Source of the DNA: Sphingomonas hengshuiensis
Lineage (GTDB): Bacteria > Pseudomonadota > Alphaproteobacteria > Sphingomonadales > Sphingomonadaceae
Assembly (NCBI RefSeq): GCF_000935025.1
Contig: NZ_CP010836.1
Span: 3,286,001 to 3,350,000, forward strand
Length of the DNA: 64,000 nucleotides
Direction: 5' to 3'
The notes under the pieces: model-generated
Databases searched by the model: none
Told to the model about the DNA's origin: nothing
The model's input: the letters and a program-made list of their open reading frames with translations, nothing else
Translations under genes and position numbers: made by a program
Shown: one piece after another, positions 55,713 to 63,496 of the stretch
How the letters are laid out: the number at the start of each line of letters is the position of its first letter
Position numbering within the stretch: position 1 is the stretch's first letter

Positions 55713-56878
55713 CAGGCGGGGTTCCGCTTCAGCCACTGCCGCGCGATGATCATGCGCTGCATCTCGTTGGTGCCTTCGCCGATGCACATCAGCAGCGCAT
55801 CGCGATAATAGCGCTCGATTTCATATTCCTTGGAGTAGGAATACCCCCCGAAAATGCGCATCGCCTCTTCGGAATTGCGCACCGCGGCCTCGGACGCGAA
55901 GTATTTCGCCATCCCCGCCTCCATGTCGCACCGCTCGCCCCGGTCATAGGCCTGCGCCGCCTGCTCGACGAGCAGCCGCGCCGCCTCTGCCCGCGTCACC
56001 ATCTCGCCCAGCTTGAGCTGGATCGCCTGGTGCTGCGCGATCGGCTTGCCCATCGTCTCGCGGACCTGCGCATATTCGGTCGCCAGCCGCAGCGATCCCA
56101 GCGCCAGCCCGACGCCGCGCGCCGCGACGTTGATCCGGCCCAGTTCCAGCCCGCCGGTCGCCTGGAAGAAACCCTCGCCCTCGACACCGCCGATCAGGTT
56201 GGCGGCGGGCACGCGGTAATCGATGAAGTTCAGCTCGGCGCTGTCGATCGCCTTATAGCCCAGCTTTTCGAACTTCTTGCCGACTTCGAACCCCGGCCCC
56301 TTGGGCACGATGAAGAAGCTCATGCCCTTGTAGCGCGGCTCGGCCTTGGGATCGGTCTTCACGAGCATCGCGAAGCAGCTTCCCTCGACGCCGTTGGTGA
56401 TCCACGTCTTGGTGCCGTTGATCACATAGTCGTCGCCATCGCGCACCGCGACGCTGCGGATGCTTTGCAGGTCGGTGCCCGCATTGGGCTCGGTCAGCGC
56501 CAGGCCGCCACGGATTTCGCCGCTCGCGAACTTGGGCAGCCATTCCTGCTTCTGCGCCTCGGTGCCGAAGCGCTCGACCGCCGCCGCCATGATCAGATGC
56601 GAATTGACGATGCCGGTGATCGCCATCCAATAGGACGAGATGCGCGCGATGATCCGGGCATAGGTCGTCGCGGGCAGCCCCAGCCCGCCATAGTCCTGGC
56701 CGATCGTCGCGCCGAACAGCCCCATATCCTTCATCTGCTCGACCAAGGCGGCGGGCCAGATGTCGTTGTGGTCGTGGTACATCACCACCGGGCGAACCTC
56801 GCGGTCGATCCAGCGGTCGATCGATTCCATCAGTGCGGCTTCGTCGGCGGGGTCGATATGGCGTTGTGCTTGGGTCAT
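55712..56878 (-). CDS. Acyl-CoA dehydrogenase
   Basis: 388 residues from ATG at 56878. Conserved ACAD segments are GLALTEPNAGTDLQS (FAD/substrate), WITNG, and the C-terminal IFGGYSYSKEYEIERYYRD. The catalytic Glu is in GEGTNEMQ. It probably oxidises a short branched or dicarboxyl-CoA with ETF as acceptor. Such a gene is also part of the Pseudomonas itaconate set. Separated by 10 bases from the upstream MaoC gene. Confidence 0.93.
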   Translation of the reverse strand: MTQAQRHIDPADEAALMESIDRWIDREVRPVVMYHDHNDIWPAALVEQMKDMGLFGATIGQDYGGLGLPATTYARIIARISSYWMAITGIVNSHLIMAAAVERFGTEAQKQEWLPKFASGEIRGGLALTEPNAGTDLQSIRSVAVRDGDDYVINGTKTWITNGVEGSCFAMLVKTDPKAEPRYKGMSFFIVPKGPGFEVGKKFEKLGYKAIDSAELNFIDYRVPAANLIGGVEGEGFFQATGGLELGRINVAARGVGLALGSLRLATEYAQVRETMGKPIAQHQAIQLKLGEMVTRAEAARLLVEQAAQAYDRGERCDMEAGMAKYFASEAAVRNSEEAMRIFGGYSYSKEYEIERYYRDALLMCIGEGTNEMQRMIIARQWLKRNPA

Positions 56879-56888
56879 GTCGGCGTCC

Positions 56889-57398
56889 TCAGTCGTCGAC
56901 GGGGCCACAGCCCCGCTTCCAGATCAGCATGGTGCGGCTGAAGGTGCAGACGATGTCGCCATGCTGGTTCCTGCCCGTGGTGCGCACCGTCACGATCCCC
57001 TGTTCGGGGCGCGACTTGGACTCGCGCTTCTCCAGCACTTCGCTTTCGGCATAGAGCGTGTCGCCGGCGAACACGGGGTGGGTCAGCCGGATATTGTCCC
57101 AGCCCAGATTGGCCACCGCCTTCTGGCTGACGTCCGAAACGCTCATCCCCACCATCAGCGCGACGGTGAAGGGGGAGCAGACCAAAGGCTTGCCGAACTC
57201 GGTCTTCTTCGCGAATTCATAGTCGAAATGCGCGGGATGCGTGTTCATCGTCAGCAGCGTGAACCACACATTGTCGGTGTCGGTGATCGTCCGGCCCGGA
57301 CGGTGCTCATAGATATGGCCGACGACGAAATCCTCGAAAGACCGGCCAAAGGTCTCGCGAAAACGCCCCGGACTGACTTCGATGACCCCGTCACGCAT
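56889..57398 (-). CDS. MaoC-family CoA hydratase (mesaconyl-/itaconyl-CoA hydratase-like)
   Basis: 169 residues from ATG at 57398; a TTG two codons earlier (57404) is possible. It has a hot-dog fold with GRTITDTDNVWFTLLTMN, HPAHFDYEFAKKTEFGKPLV, and LTHPVFAGDTLYAESEVL. This pattern is close to the mesaconyl-CoA hydratase and itaconyl-CoA hydratase types, adding water to a branched unsaturated CoA ester. Immediately follows the CitE-type lyase gene, a pairing known from C5-dicarboxylate pathways. Confidence 0.88.
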   Translation of the reverse strand: MRDGVIEVSPGRFRETFGRSFEDFVVGHIYEHRPGRTITDTDNVWFTLLTMNTHPAHFDYEFAKKTEFGKPLVCSPFTVALMVGMSVSDVSQKAVANLGWDNIRLTHPVFAGDTLYAESEVLEKRESKSRPEQGIVTVRTTGRNQHGDIVCTFSRTMLIWKRGCGPVDD

Positions 57399-57400
57399 GG

Positions 57401-58225
57401 TCAATGTTCCGCATTGTTAAGTATCCTCCGAAAGCGGCGCACGATCGGCGCCTCCAGCATCTGACCGTTGAAGCGGATCGCGCGCCCGCCGCCCGCGTCG
57501 AACGCCGCCAGCGCGGCGCGCGCCTCGGCGATCTCGTCGGCGGTGGGGCGCAGGATGGCGTGGATCGGGGCGATCTGCGCGGGGTGGATCGCCGCCTTCG
57601 CGGCAAAGCCCAGCGCCTTTGCGGCGCGCGTCTCCGCCGCCAGCCCCTCGACATTGTCCAGCGTGATAAAGGGTACGTCGATCGCGGGCACGCCGCCTTC
57701 AGCACAGGCAAGCACGAATGCACTGCGCGCATGGACCAGCGGCCCCCATGCCAGCGCGACGCCCAGCTCGGCGGACAGATCGCCGCCGCCGAACATCATC
57801 GCCGCGACGCCGGGCGCCGCCGCGATCGCATGCGCCTCGCGCAGCCCGCGCGCGGTCTCGATCAACGGCACGATGGGCGGGGTCCGATCCTCCAGGATCG
57901 CGCGCAGCATCGCGATTTCCGCCGCACTCTCGACCTTCGGCACCAGCAACAGCCGCGGCATCGTTTCCGCCTCGGCCAGCGCCAGCAGGTCCGCGAGCCC
58001 AGCGCGCGTGGTCAGCCCGTTGATGCGCAGCGCAAAGTCGGCATCCATCGCGCCGATCACCGCCGCGCGCGCCGCGGCCTTGCCCTCGGCGGGCACCGAA
58101 TCCTCAAGGTCGATGCACACCGCATCGGCCCCGCTCGCCAATGCCTTGGCGAACCGGTCGGGCCGTGTGCCGGGCACGAATAATAGTGTCGTCAGGCGAT
58201 CAACGGTTTGCACGGAAACCCCCAA
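57401..58225 (-). CDS. CitE/HpcH-family acyl-CoA lyase (citramalyl-/methylmalyl-CoA lyase-like)
   Basis: 274 residues; start TTG 58225 or GTG 58213, both weakly supported. TIM-barrel motifs are LLFVPGTRPDRFAKAL, CIDLEDSVP (metal-binding Glu/Asp), LLVPKVES and MMFGGGDLSAELG. The family cleaves citramalyl-CoA to pyruvate plus acetyl-CoA, or methylmalyl-CoA to glyoxylate plus propionyl-CoA. First gene of the 14-gene operon. Confidence 0.9.
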   Translation of the reverse strand: MGVSVQTVDRLTTLLFVPGTRPDRFAKALASGADAVCIDLEDSVPAEGKAAARAAVIGAMDADFALRINGLTTRAGLADLLALAEAETMPRLLLVPKVESAAEIAMLRAILEDRTPPIVPLIETARGLREAHAIAAAPGVAAMMFGGGDLSAELGVALAWGPLVHARSAFVLACAEGGVPAIDVPFITLDNVEGLAAETRAAKALGFAAKAAIHPAQIAPIHAILRPTADEIAEARAALAAFDAGGGRAIRFNGQMLEAPIVRRFRRILNNAEH

Positions 58226-58475
58226 GGAAGGCGCCCCAATTCCGCCGTGCTCCCTTCGAAGTCACCGCGACCTGCCGCCGCTATCCGCCAGCCGGTCATT
58301 TCCGCCCGATGATCGCTCGCCGCGCATTTCCGGGCGGGCGGGCGCCCCGCCGAACGTGGCGCGGTCCATGACGGGCCGCGCTTCACCGCCTGCCGATCAA
58401 ACCGCACACGCGCCCTGCCTGCGCGGGCACCGCCGCATATCGCTGGACAGTGACAAGAGGCGCGAAAGGATTACG

Positions 58476-59708
58476 ATGGGCGGGCCGCGTTCGGAATTCA
58501 GGTTGGGCACCAAGCCGCTGGTCGCGGCGGTGCTCGGCGTTGCCTGCGGAGCGTCGCCGCTGCCGTTCAACGTGCTGCCGCTGGTGATGGGGCCGATCCA
58601 CCGCGAGTTCGGATGGGATTTCGCAGTCATCAGCTCGGGCGTCACCATCTTCGGCGTGATCGCCGCGCTGCTCGCCCCGCTCTATGGCGGCGCGGCCGAC
58701 CGTTTCGGGGTGCGCCCGGTCGCGCTGCTGTCGCTGCTCGCCTTCGCGCTGGCATTCGGCGCGTTCTACTTCGTGCCCGCATCGACGACCGGCTGGTTCG
58801 CCTTCTGGGCGGTGCTCGGGCTGATCGGCATCGGCTCGACTCCGGTGACGTGGAGCCGCGCGATCAGCCTGTGGTTCAGCCGCAATCGCGGGCTGGCGCT
58901 CAGCATCATGCTGATGGGCACCAGCCTCGCCGCGCTGGTGGTGCCGCAAATCGCACAGGCGGCGATCGGCGCAGGCGGCTGGCGGCTCGCCTTCCCCGCG
59001 GTCGCGCTGCTGCCGCTGCTGGTCGCGCTGCCCGTCGGCCTGCTCTGGTTTCGCGAGCCGCGCGCGCATGAATGCCCGTCCGAGCTTACCGACGCACAGG
59101 GCAATGTCGCCGGGCTGACGCTGGGGCAGGCGATGCGCGGCTATCGCTTCTGGGTGTTGCTCGCCTCGATCCTGCTGATCGCCTTCGCCTATGGTGGCGC
59201 GCATATCCACATGGCGCAGATCGTGGCGCTGCACGGCTTTCCCCCCGCCGCCGCCGCCAGCGTGATGGGGGTCGTCGCGCTCGGCATCCTGTCGGGCCGG
59301 CTGCTGATCGGCTTCCTGTTCGACCGGCTCTGGGCACCCGCCGTCGCCTTCCCCGCGCTGTTGCTCCCCGCGCTCGCCTGCTGGCTGCTGATGGGTAGTT
59401 CGACCGGGCTCGGCTGGGTGACGGTCGGCGGGTTCCTGCTCGGCTTTGCAGCGGGGACGGAGGCGGACGTGATCGCCTATCTCGCCGCGCGCTATTTCGG
59501 GATGGCGCATTATGGCCGGGTTTATGGCGCACTCTACATGCCGTTCGGCGTCGGCGCCGCGATCTCGCCGATTCTCTATGGCATCGTCCGCGACCGCACC
59601 GGCAGCTACGATGCGATGCTGACGGTAGCCGCGGCGCTGTTCGTCATTGGCGGCGCATTGCTGCTCACGCTGGGCCGCTATCCCAGCGCGCCCGCAAAAG
59701 GAGCCTGA
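58476..59708 (+). CDS. MFS transporter (monocarboxylate/oxalate-formate-antiporter-like)
   Basis: 410 residues and 12 helices; AAAGGA precedes the ATG at 58476. LYGGAADRFGVRPVALLSLL between helices 2 and 3, and GLSIM-like LALSIMLMGTSLAALVVPQI, suggest the organic-acid-transporting MFS branch. It is divergent from the 14-gene operon, so substrate uptake for the pathway is the natural role. Starts the plus-strand set. Confidence 0.85.
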   Translation: MGGPRSEFRLGTKPLVAAVLGVACGASPLPFNVLPLVMGPIHREFGWDFAVISSGVTIFGVIAALLAPLYGGAADRFGVRPVALLSLLAFALAFGAFYFVPASTTGWFAFWAVLGLIGIGSTPVTWSRAISLWFSRNRGLALSIMLMGTSLAALVVPQIAQAAIGAGGWRLAFPAVALLPLLVALPVGLLWFREPRAHECPSELTDAQGNVAGLTLGQAMRGYRFWVLLASILLIAFAYGGAHIHMAQIVALHGFPPAAAASVMGVVALGILSGRLLIGFLFDRLWAPAVAFPALLLPALACWLLMGSSTGLGWVTVGGFLLGFAAGTEADVIAYLAARYFGMAHYGRVYGALYMPFGVGAAISPILYGIVRDRTGSYDAMLTVAAALFVIGGALLLTLGRYPSAPAKGA

Positions 59709-59712
59709 GGCG

Positions 59713-60912
59713 ATGAAACAGGACGTCCCGCCCCCCTATACCGCCGTCACCCAGCACCCGATATTCCCGGTCCCCTCGCATGACGAGGCGGCGCGCTACA
59801 ACTTCCTGGCGAACTTCAACAAATACCTGTCGGGCACCGTCGCTGCGGGCAACAAGCTCGCCTACGAAACCCGCGTCCTGCCCGCGTTCCGCGCCGAGCA
59901 TGGCCGCGAGCCCGCCGACCGGTTCGAAGTGCGCCACGCGATGAACCGCGATCCGTGGCACCGCCTCTGGTCCGCCTGTCGCCGCAATTCGATGGAGATG
60001 CGCCAGCAGAACGGGCGCGCGATCGTGCTGCGCCAGATCGACACGCTCGATGCAAAGGCGCGCCAGTTTAATGAGGGCCGCGACACGCTGGAGCTGGACC
60101 CGTCGGTCGCGGTGCCCCGCTATCAGGGTGCGGTCGACATCCATTGTATGCCCGGCAGCTATCATGGCGAGGAGCGCCCCGGCGACGTCTCCGCCGGCGC
60201 CAATTACGACAGCGGACTGTTCGCCACCACCGGCGGCCAGCTCGGCGCGCTGTCCGATGGCGGCGGGCAGGCGCTGGTGGAATGGATCAAGCGCGAACGC
60301 CCCGGCTGGACGCCGCGCCGCATCCTCGATCTGGGCGCCACGATCGGGCACAATATCGTGCCGCTCGCGCTAGCCTTTCCCGATGCCGAGGTCATCGCGA
60401 TCGACACCGCCGCGCCGGTGCTGCGCTATGGCCATGCCCGCGCGCAGGCGCTGGGCGCGCACACCCTCCGCTTCGTCCAGATGGATGCCGAGGATATGGC
60501 GCGCTTCCCCGAAGGGCATTTCGACTGGGTGCAGACGACGATGTACCTGCACGAACTGTCGGGAAAGGCGCTGCCCCGCATCGTCGCGGAGGGCGTGCGC
60601 GTGCTCGCCCCCGGCGGGCTGATGTTCCATCTGGAGCAGCCGCAATATACGCCCAAAATGCCGCTGTTCGAACAATTCCTGCGCGACTGGGATGCGTTCA
60701 ACAACAACGAGCCCTTCTGGTCGGCGATGCACGCGCTCGACCTGAAACAGATCATGGCCGATGCCGGGCTGCCCCGCGAATGCCAGTTCGTGACCGGGGT
60801 GCGCGCCGTCGCCGACCGATCGATCTTCCCCGATGCACCCGCGCCCGAGGAAGAGGATTATGGCCGCACCGCGGTCTGGAACGCCTATGGCGCATGGAAG
60901 CCCGCAGCATGA
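59713..60912 (+). CDS. SAM-dependent methyltransferase with unusual N-terminal domain
   Basis: 399 residues from ATG at 59713. The C-terminal half is a class I methyltransferase: RRILDLGATIGHNIVPLALA (motif I), EVIAIDTAAP (acidic motif II), then QMDAEDMARFPEGHFDWV. The N-terminal 200 residues (NFLANFNKYLSGTVAAGNKL, then RDPWHRLWSACRRNSMEMRQ) match no family I know. A methylation step inside a dicarboxylate catabolic locus is unexpected. Stop overlaps the next gene (ATGA). Confidence 0.83.
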   Translation: MKQDVPPPYTAVTQHPIFPVPSHDEAARYNFLANFNKYLSGTVAAGNKLAYETRVLPAFRAEHGREPADRFEVRHAMNRDPWHRLWSACRRNSMEMRQQNGRAIVLRQIDTLDAKARQFNEGRDTLELDPSVAVPRYQGAVDIHCMPGSYHGEERPGDVSAGANYDSGLFATTGGQLGALSDGGGQALVEWIKRERPGWTPRRILDLGATIGHNIVPLALAFPDAEVIAIDTAAPVLRYGHARAQALGAHTLRFVQMDAEDMARFPEGHFDWVQTTMYLHELSGKALPRIVAEGVRVLAPGGLMFHLEQPQYTPKMPLFEQFLRDWDAFNNNEPFWSAMHALDLKQIMADAGLPRECQFVTGVRAVADRSIFPDAPAPEEEDYGRTAVWNAYGAWKPAA

Positions 60913-61268
60913 CCGACGACATCGACTGGATCGCCCGCGCCGGTGCCCGCGCCAAGGGGAAGCGCCCCGATTTCCTGGGCGATCCGACGTCCGAACGGAT
61001 GCTGTCGATCCTGCTCGCAGTGGCGGGCGAAGTATCGGTGCTGCGCGAGCGGCTGGACACGGTCGAGCGGCTGCTCGACGCGAAGGGCACGATCGACCGC
61101 GCCGACATCGACGCCTATCGCCCCGATCCCGACGCCGCGTACCAGCGCAGCGTGCTGACCAAGGACTATATCGCGCGGATCATGCGCGGGGTGCAGCAGG
61201 ACATGGAGTCGATGCGGATCGACGAAAAGCCGCTCGCCGAGGTCAGCGCGGAGCTGCGCGAGGGCTGA
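60909..61268 (+). CDS. Small coiled-coil-containing protein
   Basis: 119 residues. A helical stretch with heptad pattern (LLAVAGEVSVLRERLDTVER) is preceded by a basic segment and followed by an acidic tail. No family recognised. It is coupled to the methyltransferase by an ATGA overlap, so it may be a subunit or adaptor of it. Confidence 0.7.
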   Translation: MTDDIDWIARAGARAKGKRPDFLGDPTSERMLSILLAVAGEVSVLRERLDTVERLLDAKGTIDRADIDAYRPDPDAAYQRSVLTKDYIARIMRGVQQDMESMRIDEKPLAEVSAELREG

Positions 61269-61417
61269 GGGGGCCGCGCGGTCATCTGGGCCGCCAGATT
61301 GCGCGGCCCCCGGTCGCTGACCGCAAAAACTATCCGTCCAACGGCCAAACGGGCCAGCTGCCTGGTCGCCCGCCCGCCGCATCGACCAAAGCCCCGCCTC
61401 ACATATCGCCGCTATTT

Positions 61418-61423
61418 GGAGAG
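61418..61423 (+). promoter_or_regulatory. Shine-Dalgarno deciding a CTG start for the LeuC-like gene
   Basis: GGAGAG lies 5 bases before CTG at 61429, which begins the LeuC-family N-terminus SRPRTLFDKIWDAH. No ATG, GTG or TTG is available in frame there; the next ATG is 58 codons later and would remove conserved residues. Confidence 0.55.
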
Positions 61424-61428
61424 TTACG

Positions 61429-62811
61429 CTGTCCCGCCCCCGCACCCTGTTCGACAAGATCTGGGACGCGCACGTCATCGCCCCGCTCGACGCGGGATCG
61501 GCGCTGGTCGCGATCGATCGCGTCTTCCTGCACGAACGCACCGGCGCGGCGGCGCTCAACAGCCTTGCCGCCGCCGGACGCCCGATCCTCGATCCGGCGC
61601 GAGTGTTCTGCGTCATGGACCATATCGTCGACACCCGCCCGGGCCGCGACGACCGCACGCTGATGCCCGGCGGGCAGGCGTTCATCACGGAGACGCGGGC
61701 GGCAGCACGCGCGGCGGGGATCACGCTGTTCGACGTGACCGACGCGGATCAGGGCATCACCCACGTCATCTCGCCCGAACTGGGCGTCGTCCTGCCCGGC
61801 TGCACTTTGGTCGCGCCCGACAGCCACACCTGTACCCAGGGCGCATTCGGGGCGCTGGCCTGGGGGATCGGCACGTCGGAGGCCGAACATGCGATGGCCA
61901 CCGGCACGCTGCGCATCGCCCGCCCGCGCACGATGCGCGTCGCCTTCACCGGCGCGCTTTCGCCGGGCGTGACGCCGAAGGACATGATCCTCGCGCTGAT
62001 CGCCCGCCACGGTGCGGGAAGCGGCAAGGGCCATGCGATCGAGTTTACGGGCAGCGCCGTCACCGCGCTCGACATGGAAGCGCGGATGACGCTGTGCAAC
62101 ATGGCAACCGAGTTTTCCGCCATGACGGGGATGATCGCGCCCGACGCGCGCACCTTCGACTGGCTGCGGGGCCGCCGCTACGCGCCTGCAGGGAGGGCGT
62201 TCGATGCCGCCGTGGCCGCATGGCGGACGCTGGCGAGCGATCCGGGGGCCGTGTTCGATGCCTATATCGCCATCGACGCCGCGACCATCGAGCCGATGGT
62301 GAGTTGGGGCACCTCGCCCGAGCATAGCGCCCCGATCTCGGGCACGGTGCCCGAAGCCGCGCCCGACCGCGCGCTCGCCTATATGGACCTTCGCCCCGGC
62401 CAGCCGCTGCTGGGCCTCGCCATCGACGCGGCGTTCATCGGAAGCTGCACCAACGGCCGCCTCTCCGACCTGCGCCGCGCCGCCGCGCTGTTGCAGGGCC
62501 GCCGGATCGCGCCGGGGCTGAGGGCGCTGTGCGTCCCCGGATCGAGCGCGGTCAAGCGCGCGGCAGAGGCGGAGGGGCTCGACCGCATCTTCCTCGATGC
62601 CGGGTTCGAATGGCGGGAAAGCGGCTGTTCGATGTGCTTCTATGCCGGGGGCGAGAGCTTTGCCCCCGGATCGCGCGTCATATCCTCGACCAACCGCAAT
62701 TTCGAAGGGCGGCAGGGGCCCGGCATCCGCACCCATATCGCCAGCCCCGAGACCGTGGCCGCCAGCGCGCTCGCGGGACACATCGCCGATCCGCGCGCGG
62801 TGACGCAATGA
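61429..62811 (+). CDS. Aconitase-superfamily (LeuC-like) large subunit, probable CTG start
   Basis: 460 residues, about the length of LeuC. Starting at the CTG restores RTLFDKIWDAHVIAPLDAGS. The 4Fe-4S ligands are in GSCTNGR and SGCSMC; substrate-site segments are VAPDSHTCTQGAFGALAWG and TNRNFEGRQGPG. Absence of leuA or leuB nearby and the CoA-ester context suggest it hydrates or isomerises a branched unsaturated dicarboxylate (for example citraconate to citramalate, or a dimethylmaleate) instead of isopropylmalate. Coupled to the LeuD-like gene (ATGA). Confidence 0.88.
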   Translation: MSRPRTLFDKIWDAHVIAPLDAGSALVAIDRVFLHERTGAAALNSLAAAGRPILDPARVFCVMDHIVDTRPGRDDRTLMPGGQAFITETRAAARAAGITLFDVTDADQGITHVISPELGVVLPGCTLVAPDSHTCTQGAFGALAWGIGTSEAEHAMATGTLRIARPRTMRVAFTGALSPGVTPKDMILALIARHGAGSGKGHAIEFTGSAVTALDMEARMTLCNMATEFSAMTGMIAPDARTFDWLRGRRYAPAGRAFDAAVAAWRTLASDPGAVFDAYIAIDAATIEPMVSWGTSPEHSAPISGTVPEAAPDRALAYMDLRPGQPLLGLAIDAAFIGSCTNGRLSDLRRAAALLQGRRIAPGLRALCVPGSSAVKRAAEAEGLDRIFLDAGFEWRESGCSMCFYAGGESFAPGSRVISSTNRNFEGRQGPGIRTHIASPETVAASALAGHIADPRAVTQ

Positions 62812-63428
62812 CGCCCTTCACCACGCTCACCGCTGTCGCCGCGCCGTTGCTGCGCGACAATGTCGATACCGATGCGATCATCCCTTCGCGCGAGATGAAG
62901 AGCACCGCGCGCACCGGGCTGGCCGAAGGGCTGTTCGCGGCGTGGCGCTACCGCTCGCCCGACAGCCGCGCGCCCGATCCCGGCTTCGTGCTCAACCAGC
63001 CCGATTTCGCCGCTGCGCAGATCCTGGTCGGCGGCGCCAATTTCGGGTGCGGGTCCAGCCGCGAACATGCGGTGTGGGCGCTTGCCGAATATGGCTTTCG
63101 CGCCGTGATTGCGCCGGGCTTCGCGCCGATCTTCTTCGGCAACTGCATCCGCAACGGCATCGTCCCCGTGGTGCTGTCCCCTGACGCAGTCACGCAGATC
63201 GCCGAAGCCGCCCCCGGCCCGGTGACGGTGGACCTGCGCGCGCTCCGCGTGTCGCTGGCCGACGGCACCGGCTGGGACTTCGCGCTCGAAGCCGAAGCGC
63301 GGACAATGCTGCTCGAAGGGGTGGATGCGATCGACCTGACGCTGAAGCAGCACGCCCTGATCTCCGCCTTCCACGACCGCGACCGCATGGCGCGGCCCTG
63401 GATTTATCTCGACGAGGCTGCACGATGA
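62808..63428 (+). CDS. LeuD-like small subunit
   Basis: 206 residues. The swivelling domain has LLRDNVDTDAIIPSREMK, GGANFGCGSSREHAVWAL and APIFFGNCIRNGIVP. Works with the LeuC-like protein as a heterodimer. Coupled to both neighbours by ATGA. Confidence 0.9.
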   Translation: MTPFTTLTAVAAPLLRDNVDTDAIIPSREMKSTARTGLAEGLFAAWRYRSPDSRAPDPGFVLNQPDFAAAQILVGGANFGCGSSREHAVWALAEYGFRAVIAPGFAPIFFGNCIRNGIVPVVLSPDAVTQIAEAAPGPVTVDLRALRVSLADGTGWDFALEAEARTMLLEGVDAIDLTLKQHALISAFHDRDRMARPWIYLDEAAR

Positions 63429-63496
63429 CGCGCGTACCTATCAGCAAGGTCGCCCTTGTATTCATGCTCGAAGCTATCGGGACGGGTTCGGCATGA
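63425..63496 (+). CDS. 23-codon ORF bridging LeuD-like and CaiB/BaiF 3
   Basis: The reading frame TRVPISKVALVFMLEAIGTG plus Ser-Ala begins at an ATG overlapping the leuD-like stop and ends in a TGA overlapping the next ATG. Its only role may be translational coupling across the gap, as no other ribosome binding site is evident for the CoA-transferase. Confidence 0.45.
   Translation: MTRVPISKVALVFMLEAIGTGSA

Noticed and set aside
57468..58475. N-terminal extension of the MFS frame
   Set aside because: The in-frame sequence upstream of 58476 is antisense to the CitE-type lyase and Ser/Ala/Arg-rich; the ATG at 58476 has a proper ribosome binding site and MFS helix 1 follows.
61429..63428. LeuC/LeuD as leucine biosynthesis isomerase
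   Set aside because: No leuA or leuB is in the window and the genes are embedded in a CoA-ester catabolic set, so the biosynthetic assignment is not made, though it cannot be excluded from sequence alone.
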